Source: Leptolinea tardivitalis (GTDB taxonomy: Bacteria; Chloroflexota; Anaerolineae; Anaerolineales; Anaerolineaceae). From it: a DNA stretch of 64,000 nucleotides. Where the stretch lies: assembly GCF_001050275.1 (NCBI RefSeq), contig NZ_BBYA01000009.1:186001-250000 (forward strand). The letters are read 5' to 3'. Under the pieces are notes generated by a model that saw only the letters and a list, made by a program, of their open reading frames with translations, did no database searches and had not been told where the DNA came from. Shown one piece after another: positions 16,593-26,827 of the stretch; position 1 is the stretch's first letter, and each line of letters opens with the position of its first letter. Position numbers and translations under genes: made by a program.

Positions 16593-16632
16593 ATAAAAAA
16601 GACTGCTGTGATGAATTACTGGACCAGCAGTC
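16593..16632 (-). terminator. Terminator after the SDR gene
   Basis: GACTGCTG at 16601-16608 pairs with CAGCAGTC at 16625-16632; on the minus strand a run of T (16600-16595) follows. Confidence 0.85.
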
Positions 16633-16656
16633 AGATAAACAGTCTGGTTATGCTCT

Positions 16657-17421
16657 TTAAAAAGCCTGTTCTGTTGGGCGGACGAGCACTTCGTTTATGG
16701 CAGACCGCCATGGACGGGTAACGATGAAAGCAATGATGTCGGCAATGTCTTCTGGTTCAAGCGGGGTGATACCGGCAAAGGGTTTCATGGTTTGTTCGCG
16801 GACTTCTGGTTTCATGTGGTCTGTTAATTCCGTGGCTACCACGCCCGGTTCTACGACGGACACGCGCACATGCCGGCCGGTGACTTCCTGGCGCAGGGAT
16901 TCGGTGAAGGCCACCACGCCAAATTTGGTGGCATTGTATACACCGGCGCCCATGCGAGCCCGCCGGCCGGCCACCGAGCTGATGTTGATTACATCTGAAA
17001 CCTGGCGGGGAGAATCTTCCGCTGCTTTCAATAGATACGGAAGGGCAGCATGAGAGGCATACAGCAAACCCTTCAGGTTGATATCGATCATGCGTTCCCA
17101 TTCATCGGTGTCTGCACCTTGAATATTACCCAGTAGCATAACACCGGCATTATTAACCAGTGTATCAAGACGGCCCATTTCTTTAATGGTCTGTTCCACA
17201 ACCGCAATGGCTTCATCCTGCCGGCTGACATCAGCGGCCAGAACAAGGGCCGTGCCGCCGCTGGCTGTAATTTTGGCGGCCAATTTTTCCAGCCGTTCCT
17301 TTCGGCGGGCTACAAGAGCAACGGCGGCACCCTGCGCGGCCAACTGCCGGGCGGTGGCTTCGCCGATTCCGCTGCTGGCACCGGTGACCAAAGCTACTGT
17401 TCCATCCAATCGTTCTGTCAT
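16657..17421 (-). CDS. Classical short-chain dehydrogenase/reductase
   Basis: 254 residues. The cofactor motif TGASSGIGEA (residues 14-23), NNAGV (near 90), a catalytic Ser (NISSVAGR) and Y-N-A-T-K (near 163) are all present. Arg residues after beta-2 ('VARRKERLEKL') suggest NADP(H). It resembles YdfG-like 3-hydroxy acid or ketone reductases, but the substrate is open. The sequence downstream is closed by its own terminator. Confidence 0.88.
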   Translation of the reverse strand: MTERLDGTVALVTGASSGIGEATARQLAAQGAAVALVARRKERLEKLAAKITASGGTALVLAADVSRQDEAIAVVEQTIKEMGRLDTLVNNAGVMLLGNIQGADTDEWERMIDINLKGLLYASHAALPYLLKAAEDSPRQVSDVINISSVAGRRARMGAGVYNATKFGVVAFTESLRQEVTGRHVRVSVVEPGVVATELTDHMKPEVREQTMKPFAGITPLEPEDIADIIAFIVTRPWRSAINEVLVRPTEQAF

Positions 17422-17520
17422 ATTCGTACTCCTGATGTGCTTTTCTGTAAAACGGCTTCACATAGTGTTCTGCATACCGGTGACGTAATCTACATTCTTC
17501 GATGGCCGGTTGTGGCTGCA

Positions 17521-18465
17521 CTATTGAACAGGTTGAAAGATTTCCACATTATCAAAAATGACTTTATACCCATTTTCACCGGCACCGGGATAGGCATAAA
17601 CATAGAAGGCTCCGTTTGCTGTCTTTTCGAGCGGTTTCTTGACGTCCACCTGATCAACCAGTTTGTCATTGATAAACAAAGTGATATTGTCGAGATAACA
17701 ACTGATGGCAATACGGTTAACGGATGTCGAGGGAGTTTTGAAAGCATTTGTCTTTTGCCAGTACTGGCCGCTGGCATTTTGCTTCGTCAGTGGAATTTGA
17801 ACGTCGTCTTTGACTTCTGTAATCACATATTCGCTGGTTTCCAGGTCGAATTCGACATAATAGAAATTATTCTCGTTTAAATTCTGACAATACACACCAA
17901 ACGTACCATCCTGCTTACCAGAAGTACCTTTGACATCAAATTTAATCTCATATGGGATGAAATCGACCGGGAAGTCCACCCAATCCAATTTATCGGGTTC
18001 CTTTACCTGCATAGACAGGGCTTCATTCTCAATCACGATAATATAGGTTCCATCATCATATTGCGACCAATTGAGGGCATTGGATGAAAAATCGTCAAAA
18101 ATGGAATGATCGGTAATTTCCTGTTTACCGGTCAGGCCAGATTTTGAACCATCTGATACCGAACCAGCTTTTTTCTCAGGAGAAGGTTTGACCGTCGGTG
18201 AGACAGCATTCGCCGGTTTCTTTGCGGTGGGTTTGGAGACGGCTGTTTTTGCGGGCAGCGCAGTGGGTTCTTCCCCGGCCGATTGAGTCTCAGGTCTGAC
18301 CGGTTGGTTTTTTTCTGTCTTGACCGGTTCAACCTGGGCGACCTGGTTCTTGGTCATGTAATATGCGGTTACACCACCTGCCACCGCCAGACAACAAAAT
18401 AAAACACCCAGTCCGGCGGCTGCAATGAGTACAGGTTTCCAGGGGAAGCTTGATTTTTTTCCCAT
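17521..18465 (-). CDS. Membrane-anchored protein with Pro/Lys-rich linker and a jelly-roll-like C-terminal domain
   Basis: About 314 residues from the ATG at 18465. After a short basic N-terminus there is one transmembrane helix (residues 10-35), then a low-complexity linker rich in Pro, Lys, Thr and Ser to about 110, then a domain starting 'IFDDFSSNALNWSQ' that resembles the LamG/DUF1080-like concanavalin folds found in Anaerolineae surface proteins ('FYYVEFDLETSEYVI', 'NRIAISCYLDNITLFIND'). Such domains often bind carbohydrate. It should be anchored in the membrane with the domain outside. Function unknown. Confidence 0.65.
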   Translation of the reverse strand: MGKKSSFPWKPVLIAAAGLGVLFCCLAVAGGVTAYYMTKNQVAQVEPVKTEKNQPVRPETQSAGEEPTALPAKTAVSKPTAKKPANAVSPTVKPSPEKKAGSVSDGSKSGLTGKQEITDHSIFDDFSSNALNWSQYDDGTYIIVIENEALSMQVKEPDKLDWVDFPVDFIPYEIKFDVKGTSGKQDGTFGVYCQNLNENNFYYVEFDLETSEYVITEVKDDVQIPLTKQNASGQYWQKTNAFKTPSTSVNRIAISCYLDNITLFINDKLVDQVDVKKPLEKTANGAFYVYAYPGAGENGYKVIFDNVEIFQPVQ

Positions 18466-18576
18466 GTCATCTCTCCGCACCTTTGTTTTGGATTGTATCG
18501 AAAAACCCCACTTATTATTTTATCTATTCAAATAAATAAAGAAAGCGCAGTCCCTCCTCAAAACTGGTTCGAACGA

Positions 18577-19134
18577 TTATCGTTTTTTGTTTGAGGGAAA
18601 TGCATAGTCTACCTGAAGACAACGCTGCATAACTGGAAGTAGATTATTCCGGGATTCAAACAATGGAGTTGCAGCCGGTTGTTTATATGGGTGCCTCGTA
18701 TGGTAATAAATTTTGTTGAGAGCCAAATCCACCAGCATATACTGCCCGGCTTCACCGCCCTTCATGGGGGTTTCATACACCGATTGGACAAAATCAATCG
18801 TATCCTGGTCATAACTGGTGGTGGAGACGGCCACCAGTATCATGGAAGGAATGGTCAACCGGAATACATTGGGGACTTTGAATTTTTGATTGACTGTTTT
18901 GGAAAATGATCTGTACGTCTCGATCATGTCAGGTTTCCATCTGGCCAGTCCAATTTCCCAGTCAACAAACAGAAAATGATCGCTGACTCTGGTGATCACC
19001 GTCTGGTATGGTTTGGCCGAACAGGCATACAACAATCCGGGGGTATCTCCCATTGATATCCGGTTCTCAATCAAATATCCTTTGAACTGTAACTCAGTCG
19101 AAATTCGATTGACATACGTTTGAATGATGTCCAT
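18577..19134 (-). CDS. Hypothetical protein
   Basis: 185 residues, soluble, no signal peptide. I recognise no family. The middle ('HFLFVDWEIGLARW', 'VFRLTIPSMILVAVSTTSYD') looks like an alpha/beta domain. It lies between the membrane-anchored protein at 17521 and another unknown at 19201, all on the minus strand with gaps of 66 to 111 nt, so they could be co-expressed. Codon use looks ordinary and the frame is free of stops, which supports a real gene. Confidence 0.6.
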   Translation of the reverse strand: MDIIQTYVNRISTELQFKGYLIENRISMGDTPGLLYACSAKPYQTVITRVSDHFLFVDWEIGLARWKPDMIETYRSFSKTVNQKFKVPNVFRLTIPSMILVAVSTTSYDQDTIDFVQSVYETPMKGGEAGQYMLVDLALNKIYYHTRHPYKQPAATPLFESRNNLLPVMQRCLQVDYAFPSNKKR

Positions 19135-19200
19135 AAAATCCCTGAATGCAAGAATGGTTCAAGAGAATGACGATGAGAGTTGACACTTTTTATCTGAATT

Positions 19201-19689
19201 TCAGCTAATCCGGTACCTGCGCCGTTCACACACAACAGGATGGTGGGCAAAGTCATATTCATCATCATAACCGATCAGTTTAAAAGCCGGTTTTGGATCG
19301 AGGCCGGCTTCTTCTGCCGTGACGTACAGGTCTGCCATGGCCAGAATATAGTCGCGCCAGTCCGGGTAGCCGTCTTCAAGGATGGAAGCGCCCAGACCGA
19401 TGTGCAGCCAGCGGATGTCTCTGGTCTCGCGCAGCCTATCTGCGGCTTTGCTCATGTAGCCGAGAAAGCAGCCTGCCAGTCCTTTTTTGTCCTTGATGGC
19501 TTCCTTGATAAATGTGCTGTCGTATGTGGAATTGTTAAACAGGGCTCTTTCACAGAGTTCTGTAAACAGTTTGTCCGCGTCTTCGGTGGATGGGACAGGG
19601 ATCAGCAGGCTGCTGTAGGGATATTGCTCTTCCAGAGAAAGCAATTTTTCTATGAGAGATTGCAATTCAGGGGTTGGCGTAAAAGCCAT
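19201..19689 (-). CDS. Hypothetical protein
   Basis: 162 residues, soluble and acidic. Contains 'RWLHIGLGASILEDGYPDWR' and 'LADLYVTAEEAGLDP'-type helices (here ADLYVTAEEAGLDP near 125), which suggest an all-helical fold. I do not recognise the family. It is followed upstream (to the right) by the palindromic repeat cluster at 19760-20042. Start ATG at 19689 has AAGGAT upstream. Confidence 0.6.
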   Translation of the reverse strand: MAFTPTPELQSLIEKLLSLEEQYPYSSLLIPVPSTEDADKLFTELCERALFNNSTYDSTFIKEAIKDKKGLAGCFLGYMSKAADRLRETRDIRWLHIGLGASILEDGYPDWRDYILAMADLYVTAEEAGLDPKPAFKLIGYDDEYDFAHHPVVCERRRYRIS

Positions 19690-19759
19690 GAGAAAAAGAT
19701 CCTTTTGCAGATAATTATCGCATTTTTTGGTAGAAAAATTCCATGCCTATGCATCCCCC

Positions 19760-20042
19760 GTAGGGGCGAACGGCCGTTCGCCCCTACAATGGCCAAGACT
19801 CACTATATCTGAAAAAACACTTGCCTGTTTTTTATAAAACAAAGAGAGCGGATTGCATGACTTGCCTAATGAATGGGTTTTTTTCGTAGGGGTGGACGGC
19901 CGTCCACCCCTACAACGGCGAAGACTCACCATATCTGAAAATAAATACGCTTGCGTTTTTTCGAAACGTATAGGTGCAAATTGCATAACTTGCCCAATTA
20001 ATAAGCATCCCCCGTAGGGAGCGAACGGCCGTTCGCCCCTAC
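19760..20042. repeat. Three 28-bp palindromes in a 126-128 bp tandem unit
   Basis: Perfect palindromes lie at 19760-19787 (arms GTAGGGGCGAACGG) and 19886-19913 (arms GTAGGGGTGGACGG); a third at 20014-20042 has one extra base. Starts are 126 and 128 bp apart. The sequence after each palindrome is also shared: AAGACTCACTATATCTGAAAA after the first and AAGACTCACCATATCTGAAAA after the second, each given here in part; the unit then ends TTGCATAACTTGCC or similar. The second palindrome differs from the first in both arms at matching positions, so pairing is kept. No gene is supported in this stretch. Confidence 0.92.
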
Positions 20043-20096
20043 AATTGCGCAGGCATCTGCCTAAACTGAGAGAACTCTACTTTCCGTACAATACCG

Positions 20097-21098
20097 TCAT
20101 CTTCCCAGAATCTGATCGATTTCTTTCATCTGATCACTGCTTAAAGGACCGAATTGCATGGCTTTGCAATTCTCTTCAACCTGAGCCGTGTTTTTAAATC
20201 CGGGGATCGGGACGGTCTTCTCACTCTTGGCCCATATCCAGGCCAACGCCCCCTGACTTAACGTCCGTCCGCCGCTGGTGAGCACTTCACGAATCGATGC
20301 CAGCTTGTTCAACCAATCTTGCGTGGGTTTCCCATCCTGAAAACCGGGATGCCAGTTGGCATACCGCCGCACATCATCACTGGCAAAGGTCGTATCGGGG
20401 GCGAATTTTCCGGTTAATAACCCCATTCCGAGGGGACCGCGGTTCACACTGGCCAGATTCTGTTCTTCGCACAATGCCAGCAATTCCATATTGCCATCGA
20501 GCACACTCAATTGCTGCTGCACCGCACTGCAATTGGACGATGTAGCGAATGCCTTAATGGCATCTGGCCGATCGGTGCTCCAGCCGTAGGTACGGATCTT
20601 CCCCTGCCTGACCAGGTCTTCCAGAACTTCGCGGGCTTCAAGAGCCAGGTCAATATCCAGACCCCAGACATGCAGGAAATACACATCAATGTAATCCGTA
20701 TCCAATCGTATCAGGCTGGCTTCCACATCCTGTTTTAAATGTTCTGCTACATGGCTGTGTTCTTCGGCTTCATCATAGTGCCTCACCTCTTTGTTCCTTT
20801 CATCTACGATGTACCCGAATTTTGTGGAAATCACCACCTGATCTCGCCTGTCCTTAAAGACATTCCCCAGCAGCCGCTCACTGTGACCGGCGCCGTAATT
20901 GGCCGCCGTATCAAAATACGTCACCCCCAGGTCGAATGCCCGACGGATGGCACGCTCCGATTCAGCATCATCCACCTGACTCCAACCGGCGGGAACCCCG
21001 TTGAACTTCCACGGTCCGCCAATAGCCCAGCAGCCCATTCCCATCGGGCTGACTTCGATGCCGGAACGCCCCAGTGTGCGCGTAAAATCTGTGATCAT
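20097..21098 (-). CDS. Aldo/keto reductase
   Basis: 333 residues from the ATG at 21098, which has AAGGAA nine bases upstream; a TTG six codons earlier is in frame. The catalytic tetrad is visible: Asp and Tyr in 'TYFDTAANYGAGHSE', Lys in 'VISTKFGY' and His in 'VYFLHVWG'. A (beta/alpha)8 barrel using NAD(P)H to reduce aldehydes or ketones. The C-terminal 'IPGFKNTAQVEENCKA' is the usual cofactor-binding segment. It is divergent from the MocR-type regulator at 21248 (150 bp between), which may control it. Confidence 0.9.
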   Translation of the reverse strand: MITDFTRTLGRSGIEVSPMGMGCWAIGGPWKFNGVPAGWSQVDDAESERAIRRAFDLGVTYFDTAANYGAGHSERLLGNVFKDRRDQVVISTKFGYIVDERNKEVRHYDEAEEHSHVAEHLKQDVEASLIRLDTDYIDVYFLHVWGLDIDLALEAREVLEDLVRQGKIRTYGWSTDRPDAIKAFATSSNCSAVQQQLSVLDGNMELLALCEEQNLASVNRGPLGMGLLTGKFAPDTTFASDDVRRYANWHPGFQDGKPTQDWLNKLASIREVLTSGGRTLSQGALAWIWAKSEKTVPIPGFKNTAQVEENCKAMQFGPLSSDQMKEIDQILGR

Positions 21099-21247
21099 TT
21101 TTAATATTCCTTTCAAGTTTGACTGTCACCGCTGGAAATATTTTATGAATCAAGTGGATATATTACCAGTACCACATCCTGTTATTTTTCTTAATTCCAC
21201 TCACTGAATATTGTTTTGTGGATACAGAAAATGGATAAAATATCTTC

Positions 21248-22696
21248 ATGCGCATTCCTCTGGACATATCGAATGAGATTCCACTTTACCGGCAGATTGA
21301 GAACTGGTTCCGGACGAACATCCAATCCGGCAGTCTGCCTGCAGAGACAAAATTACCATCCACCCGGGAACTGGCCAACGAGCTGGGCGTCAGCCGGATC
21401 ACCGTCAAAAACGCGTATACCAACCTCGAAAGCGACGGTGTGGTGTATACCCGCGAAGGCTCCGGGACGTATGTATCGCCGCCAATACCCGATCTTGGGG
21501 TCAGACCGCCGATTCAACCGGCAACATGGCCGTTATGGCAAATGGAAGTGGAGGATGATTACGCCATCGAACCCGCTCCGCCGTATTTGTCACCTTCTGA
21601 CACCATTGCTTTCATCGGAGTAGGTGATCCCAGAGAATTTCCTCTAAAAGAGTTTGCACGCACGGTGCGAGAAGTTTTTGACCATGATGGTATCGAAGCC
21701 CTGGAATATGGCGGATTGCATGCCGGGTACCCGCCGCTGCGAGAGACGATTGCCCACATTCTTGCCAGTCAGGGGATTGCTGCCCGGCCAGGTGAAGTGC
21801 TGGTGACCGGCGGGTCACAGCAGGCACTGGCGCTGGTGTGCCAGGCATTGCTCAAACCGGGAGATACAGTTCTGGTCGAAAAACCCACCTATAATTTTGC
21901 CCTTGAACTGTTCCGCTCTTTGAAACTGAAAATTACCGGCATCCCGGTCGATTCTCAGGGAATGCAGGTGGAGTACCTTGAACCGGTTTTACAGAAGCAG
22001 CATCCACGTCTGATCTATACCATTCCAGTTTTTCAAAATCCCAGCGGCATGTGCATGAGCATTTCCCGACGGCGGCAGCTACTTGAGTTGGCCGCCCGGT
22101 ACAATGTGCCTATTCTGGAAGATGATTTTGTCAGTGATTTGCGTTACGAAGGACGGTCTCTTCCCGCTATCAAATCATTGGACCCCGGCGGTCAGGTGAT
22201 CTACACGGGTACATTTTCCAAAATGCTGATGCCCGGTCTGCGTATTGGCTACCTGCTGGCGGATGGTCCCATCTTCGACCGGTTGCTGCGCCTGAAATGG
22301 GTGCAAGATCTGGCGACATCCAACCTGATGCAACATGTACTGGATACATACGTCACTGTCGGCCGATACCAGTCCCATGTGAGGCGGTCAACAAGGCTGT
22401 ACCGCAAGAGGCGTGATGCCATGCAGATGGCTATTCGCAGGTATCTTCCTGCCGGTGTGACCTATGCCGTTCCACATGGAGGATTGTTCCTGTGGCTGCG
22501 TCTGCCGGAAGGCATGACCTGTACCGAGTTGCTGCCCAAGGCCATGCATCAGGGTGTGGAGTTTTCACCCGGTACCCGCTACTTCCCCGACCCGGATGAG
22601 GGTTTACCTTTTATCCGCCTGAATTTTGCCACCCATACACCGGAGGAAATTGATGAGGGTATCCGGCGTCTGGGCAAGGCGATGCGTGACGCCTGA
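21248..22696 (+). CDS. MocR/PdxR-type regulator (GntR helix-turn-helix fused to aminotransferase)
   Basis: 482 residues. The N-terminal GntR winged helix (about 10-75) contains 'PSTRELANELGVSRITVKNA'; from about 115 the protein is a fold-type I aminotransferase with the PLP lysine in 'TGTFSKMLMPGLRIGYLL' near 325 and 'YTIPVFQNPSG' near 258. In this family PLP or an external aldimine switches DNA binding; known targets include vitamin B6 and GABA genes. No pyridoxal synthase gene lies nearby; the divergent aldo/keto reductase is the closest candidate target. Confidence 0.9.
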   Translation: MRIPLDISNEIPLYRQIENWFRTNIQSGSLPAETKLPSTRELANELGVSRITVKNAYTNLESDGVVYTREGSGTYVSPPIPDLGVRPPIQPATWPLWQMEVEDDYAIEPAPPYLSPSDTIAFIGVGDPREFPLKEFARTVREVFDHDGIEALEYGGLHAGYPPLRETIAHILASQGIAARPGEVLVTGGSQQALALVCQALLKPGDTVLVEKPTYNFALELFRSLKLKITGIPVDSQGMQVEYLEPVLQKQHPRLIYTIPVFQNPSGMCMSISRRRQLLELAARYNVPILEDDFVSDLRYEGRSLPAIKSLDPGGQVIYTGTFSKMLMPGLRIGYLLADGPIFDRLLRLKWVQDLATSNLMQHVLDTYVTVGRYQSHVRRSTRLYRKRRDAMQMAIRRYLPAGVTYAVPHGGLFLWLRLPEGMTCTELLPKAMHQGVEFSPGTRYFPDPDEGLPFIRLNFATHTPEEIDEGIRRLGKAMRDA

Positions 22697-22698
22697 CG

Positions 22699-23190
22699 TT
22701 ACCCCCAGTATCGCTTCAATTTGTTGGATGAAAGGATATCAAATATCCTGTCGTCACTGCGATAGGACAGATATTCTTCCACATCCTTTGCAGCAGCCCA
22801 GGCTTTATATTCACCGGCAGAGATTATTCCTTCCGCCAGGCAGGCAAATTCATGGAATCCACCATATCGTGAAAGGTTCTTTGGTTCGAGGTCAGATGGG
22901 TTGAATGCCCGGACATCCAATACCGTTTCAGCACCGGGTGAAAAGAGGAATATCTTGGCCATATGTGGAAATGCGGTGATAAAACCGACTCCTTCCATTC
23001 CGGAAGTTCGGAGCCGGTTCATAAAGTCCTCTTGTGTCTGATGGCATTTCCCCCACTCATACAGCTCAGGATTCTGTCTACCTGTGATTGACAGGAAGTA
23101 AACCTTGAAAATCGACTTCCCGTCAGGCAATCGAAGAATATCATCTCCAACAAGCCTGGCGTGATACGGATTACATTCCCTGATTTCCAA
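22699..23190 (-). CDS. Hypothetical protein
   Basis: 163 residues read from a TTG at 23190; an in-frame TGA lies two codons upstream, so there is no longer form, and no ATG is available before residue 56. No recognised family. Segments such as 'SIFKVYFLSITGRQNPELYE' and 'GVGFITAFPHMAKIFLFSPG' suggest an alpha/beta fold. It ends 2 bp from the convergent regulator gene and lies 26 nt downstream of the DUF1801 gene. Confidence 0.6.
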   Translation of the reverse strand: MEIRECNPYHARLVGDDILRLPDGKSIFKVYFLSITGRQNPELYEWGKCHQTQEDFMNRLRTSGMEGVGFITAFPHMAKIFLFSPGAETVLDVRAFNPSDLEPKNLSRYGGFHEFACLAEGIISAGEYKAWAAAKDVEEYLSYRSDDRIFDILSSNKLKRYWG

Positions 23191-23215
23191 TGGTCAAAAT
23201 CCCTGCCAGTGAGTC

Positions 23216-23596
23216 TTATTTTTTCTTCCCGGCGGCTTTTTTCTGATTTTCCACCATTCGGTAAATCACAATTCGTCGAATCAAATCGAATGGTATGGGC
23301 TGATCAAAAGGAAATTGTACCCCGCCTTTTGAATGGGGGTATTTTGATATCTCATCCTTGAACGCTTCAAGCCCGGAAGGTGCCGGAAAGAAGCCGATAT
23401 GGTTCTTGAATGCGGCAAAATGCACCAGGTTGCCGTTCAGATAGAACGTGGGCATCTGGTAGCTGATCTTTTCGGTTGCCTCGGGGGCTGCTTCCTTAAT
23501 CACCGCACGGATTTCCTGCAGCTTCTTCTGGATCTCATCCGGAAAACCGGAGATATAGTCATCTATTGTCGCATATCCGGTTTTCGGTTGATCCAT
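23216..23596 (-). CDS. DUF1801 / YdhG-like protein
   Basis: 126 residues. The order 'TIDDYISGFPDEIQKKLQEI', 'EKISYQMPTFYLNGNLVHFA' and 'HIGFFPAPSG' is that of the DUF1801 family, which includes YdhG of Bacillus, a frataxin-like iron chaperone; the general role is not settled. The C-terminus is Lys-rich. A strong AGGAGG site lies before the ATG. It is 12 nt downstream of carB and may be read through from that operon. Confidence 0.85.
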   Translation of the reverse strand: MDQPKTGYATIDDYISGFPDEIQKKLQEIRAVIKEAAPEATEKISYQMPTFYLNGNLVHFAAFKNHIGFFPAPSGLEAFKDEISKYPHSKGGVQFPFDQPIPFDLIRRIVIYRMVENQKKAAGKKK

Positions 23597-23608
23597 AAAG
23601 CCTCCTGA

Positions 23609-26600
23609 TCAGGAATGGTGATCCTTGCGGCGGTAATGGTCTTGCAGACTGCGGTAGTGGAGTTCCTTCTGACGCATCGCCTTGATAGCCGCCACGGCCG
23701 CTGCGGCTGCGGAGAGTGTGGTCAGCAGGGGCACATTCATGGTGACAGCCGCCGAGCGGATTTCTGCGCCATCTGAATGGGATTGCGGTCCCAGCGGAGT
23801 GTTGATGATTAACTGTACCTGACCGGCGCGGATAAAGTCAACCGTATGTGGAGACCCGTCCGCCATCTTGTTGACCTTTTGCACCGGAAGGCCGACTTTT
23901 TCAAGGAAGGCGGCTGTACCGGGTGTGGCCATCAACTGAAAGCCCATGCGGTACAGATCGCGCGCCAGTTTAAGCCCGGCGCTCTTGTCATAGTCATTCA
24001 CACTGATCAGCACCGTCCCGCTTTCGGGCAGGCCGGTTCCAGCGGCTATTTGTGACTTGGCAAAGGCGTGACCAAAATGCGCCGCATGCCCCATCACTTC
24101 TCCGGTTGACCGCATTTCTGGACCCAACAGCGTGCTGGAGCCGGGGAGTTTCTTGAAGGGCAGCACGGCTTCTTTAAGGAAGAAACCGTCCACCTTGGGT
24201 TCTTCGGTAATGCCGATCTCTTCCAACGAACGGCCGGCCATGACCTGTGCGGCGGCATACGCCAGGTTTAATCCGGTTGCTTTGCTGGCAAAGGGAACAG
24301 TGCGGGAAGCGCGCGGATTTACCTCCAGCACATAGACCATTTCGTCTTTCAGGGCGAATTGAACATTCATCAACCCTTTGACCTTCAATGCCAGGCCGAG
24401 TTGTTCTGTGTACTCGCGCATGATGCCCTGATGATAGGTGCTGACTTTATACGGCGGCAGTACACAGGCTGCATCACCCGAATGTACCCCGGCCTCTTCA
24501 ATATGCTGCATCACGGCGCCTATGACCACCCGCTCTCCATCTGCCAGAGCATCAACATCGATCTCAAAGGCATCTTCCATGAACTTGTCGATCAGGATCG
24601 GCTGTCCGGGGGCGGCTTCAATGGCCTTGCTCATGAAACCAGCCAGTGCTGATTCATTCTCCACAATGGCCATAGCCCGTCCACCCAACACAAAAGACGG
24701 TCTGACCAGCACCGGGTAGCCGATATTGGCCGCCACTATGCGTGCTTCTGCCAGTGAACGGGTGATGCCATTTTCTGGCTGGGGAATTTCCAATTCCTGT
24801 AGAAGATGGGCAAATTCCTCGCGGTCTTCTGACAGTCGGATGGATTGCGGCGATGTACCCAGTATCTTCACCCCGGCAGCTTCCAATCCGGCCGCAAGGT
24901 TGAGGGGTGTTTGTCCGCCAAATTGCACAATCACACCCACCGGCTGCTCACGGTCAACAACATTCAACACATGTTCCAGCGTAAGGGGTTCAAAATACAG
25001 GCGGTCGGCTGTGTCATAATCGGTGGAAACTGTTTCCGGGTTGCAGTTATACATGATGGTTTCAAAACCCAGCTTTGACAGGGCAAAAGCCGCCTGACAG
25101 CAACAGTAATCAAATTCAATTCCCTGACCGATGCGGTTCGGACCGCTGCCCAGGATGAGAATTTTCTGCCTGTCATCCGGTCTTGACTCATCTTCCATCT
25201 GATAGGAGCTGTACAGGTACGGTGTCTGAGCTTCAAATTCGGCGGCGCAGGTATCCACACGTTGAAAGGTCGGAATGACGCCGGTTTTCTTCCTCAATTC
25301 GCGGAGTTCTCCGGCGTTCATGTTCCACAGGCGGGCGATATGACTGTCGGCAAACCCCATGCGTTTGGCGGAAAGCAACAGGTTGACCAGTTCTTTCCCC
25401 TTCAGGTTGCTGTCTGCAATCTTTTTTTCCATCGAGGCAATCGTTTGTAATTCCGTGAGGAACCACAGATCATATCCGCTTGCCTGACTGATATCTGCCA
25501 AAGAAGCCCCCTGTTTAATGGCGCGGTATACCTTGAACAATCGGTCTGCAGTGGGGCTGGCCAGTGCGGCTAGAGTGATCTTTTCTTCGGTTTCTTTTCC
25601 ATTAAGACTGTCAACACCGATTTCCAGTGATTGAACTGCTTTGTTCAGGGCTTCCGGGAACGTCCTGCCGAGAGACATCACCTCGCCGACGGATTTCATT
25701 TGCGGGCCAAGAACGGGATCTACACCGGGGAATTTTTCAAATGCCCATCGCGGAATTTTGACCACTACATAGTCCAGAGACGGTTCAAATGCGGCTTTGG
25801 TCTGCCTGGTAATATCGTTGGTGATTTCATCGAGTGTACAACCGACAGCCACGAGGGCGGCCAGTTTGGCAATGGGAAAACCGGTTGCTTTGGACGCCAG
25901 AGCAGAAGACCGGCTGACGCGCGGATTCATCTCAATGACCACCACCCGGCCATTCTGCGGGTTGACGGCAAATTGTACGTTTGATCCGCCTGTCTCCACA
26001 CCGACGGCCGTCAAAACACGATGGGCCAGATCACGCAAGATCTGGTATTCGCGATCGGTGAGGGTTTGCGCCGGGGCGACGGTAATGGAGTCACCGGTAT
26101 GAACGCCCATCGGATCAATGTTTTCGATGGTGCAGATAACTACGAAATTATCTGCCTTATCGCGCATCACTTCCAGCTCATATTCCTTCCAACCGGTCAG
26201 GTTCTCTTCGATCCAGGCCTGTCCGATGGGTGATTCACTGGTGGCTTTGCGGATGGCTTCCGGAAGTTCCTCCGGGGTATTGACCCATGATGCTCCTGAT
26301 CCACCCAGAGCAAAGGATGCCCGTACCAGCAGTGGATAACCGATCTCATTCACCAGGGTTTCCGCTTCTGCCAGCGAATGAGCGGCACCCCCGCGCGGGA
26401 TGGGTATGCCCGCTTTCTGCATGGTTTCGCGAAAGAGCAGGCGGTCTTCGGCAGCTTTAATGGCCGGCAGATTGGCTCCAATGAGTTTGACGTTGTACTT
26501 ATCCAGAACACCATTTTCACTGAGCGCCAGTGCCAGGTTCAGTCCGGTCTGCCCGCCAATAACGGGCAGCAGAACATCCGGTTTCTCCTGTGCAATAATG

Positions 26601-26827
26601 GCTTCAAGAGCGTCAGGGGTGAGGGGTTCAATATAGGTGGCATCGGCGATTTCCGGGTCGGTCATAATGGTGGCAGGGTTTGAGTTGACCAACACAACGC
26701 GGTATCCTTCTTTGCGTAATGCTTTCACGGCCTGGGTACCGGAATAATCAAACTCGGCCGCCTGACCGATGACAATGGCACCCGAACCGGGGATCAGAAT
26801 GGTGTGGATATCGGTGCGTTTAGGCAT
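23609..26827 (-). CDS. carB: Carbamoyl-phosphate synthase large subunit
   Basis: 1072 residues, the normal length. Two homologous ATP-grasp halves are evident: the first starts '[20 protein letters not shown]' and the second, near residue 555, '[20 protein letters not shown]'. The C-terminal allosteric MGS-like domain (from about 935, '[20 protein letters not shown]') is complete. It makes carbamoyl phosphate from bicarbonate, ammonia from CarA and two ATP, feeding pyrimidine and arginine synthesis. Its ATG overlaps the end of carA by 8 bp. Confidence 0.98.
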   Translation of the reverse strand: MPKRTDIHTILIPGSGAIVIGQAAEFDYSGTQAVKALRKEGYRVVLVNSNPATIMTDPEIADATYIEPLTPDALEAIIAQEKPDVLLPVIGGQTGLNLALALSENGVLDKYNVKLIGANLPAIKAAEDRLLFRETMQKAGIPIPRGGAAHSLAEAETLVNEIGYPLLVRASFALGGSGASWVNTPEELPEAIRKATSESPIGQAWIEENLTGWKEYELEVMRDKADNFVVICTIENIDPMGVHTGDSITVAPAQTLTDREYQILRDLAHRVLTAVGVETGGSNVQFAVNPQNGRVVVIEMNPRVSRSSALASKATGFPIAKLAALVAVGCTLDEITNDITRQTKAAFEPSLDYVVVKIPRWAFEKFPGVDPVLGPQMKSVGEVMSLGRTFPEALNKAVQSLEIGVDSLNGKETEEKITLAALASPTADRLFKVYRAIKQGASLADISQASGYDLWFLTELQTIASMEKKIADSNLKGKELVNLLLSAKRMGFADSHIARLWNMNAGELRELRKKTGVIPTFQRVDTCAAEFEAQTPYLYSSYQMEDESRPDDRQKILILGSGPNRIGQGIEFDYCCCQAAFALSKLGFETIMYNCNPETVSTDYDTADRLYFEPLTLEHVLNVVDREQPVGVIVQFGGQTPLNLAAGLEAAGVKILGTSPQSIRLSEDREEFAHLLQELEIPQPENGITRSLAEARIVAANIGYPVLVRPSFVLGGRAMAIVENESALAGFMSKAIEAAPGQPILIDKFMEDAFEIDVDALADGERVVIGAVMQHIEEAGVHSGDAACVLPPYKVSTYHQGIMREYTEQLGLALKVKGLMNVQFALKDEMVYVLEVNPRASRTVPFASKATGLNLAYAAAQVMAGRSLEEIGITEEPKVDGFFLKEAVLPFKKLPGSSTLLGPEMRSTGEVMGHAAHFGHAFAKSQIAAGTGLPESGTVLISVNDYDKSAGLKLARDLYRMGFQLMATPGTAAFLEKVGLPVQKVNKMADGSPHTVDFIRAGQVQLIINTPLGPQSHSDGAEIRSAAVTMNVPLLTTLSAAAAAVAAIKAMRQKELHYRSLQDHYRRKDHHS

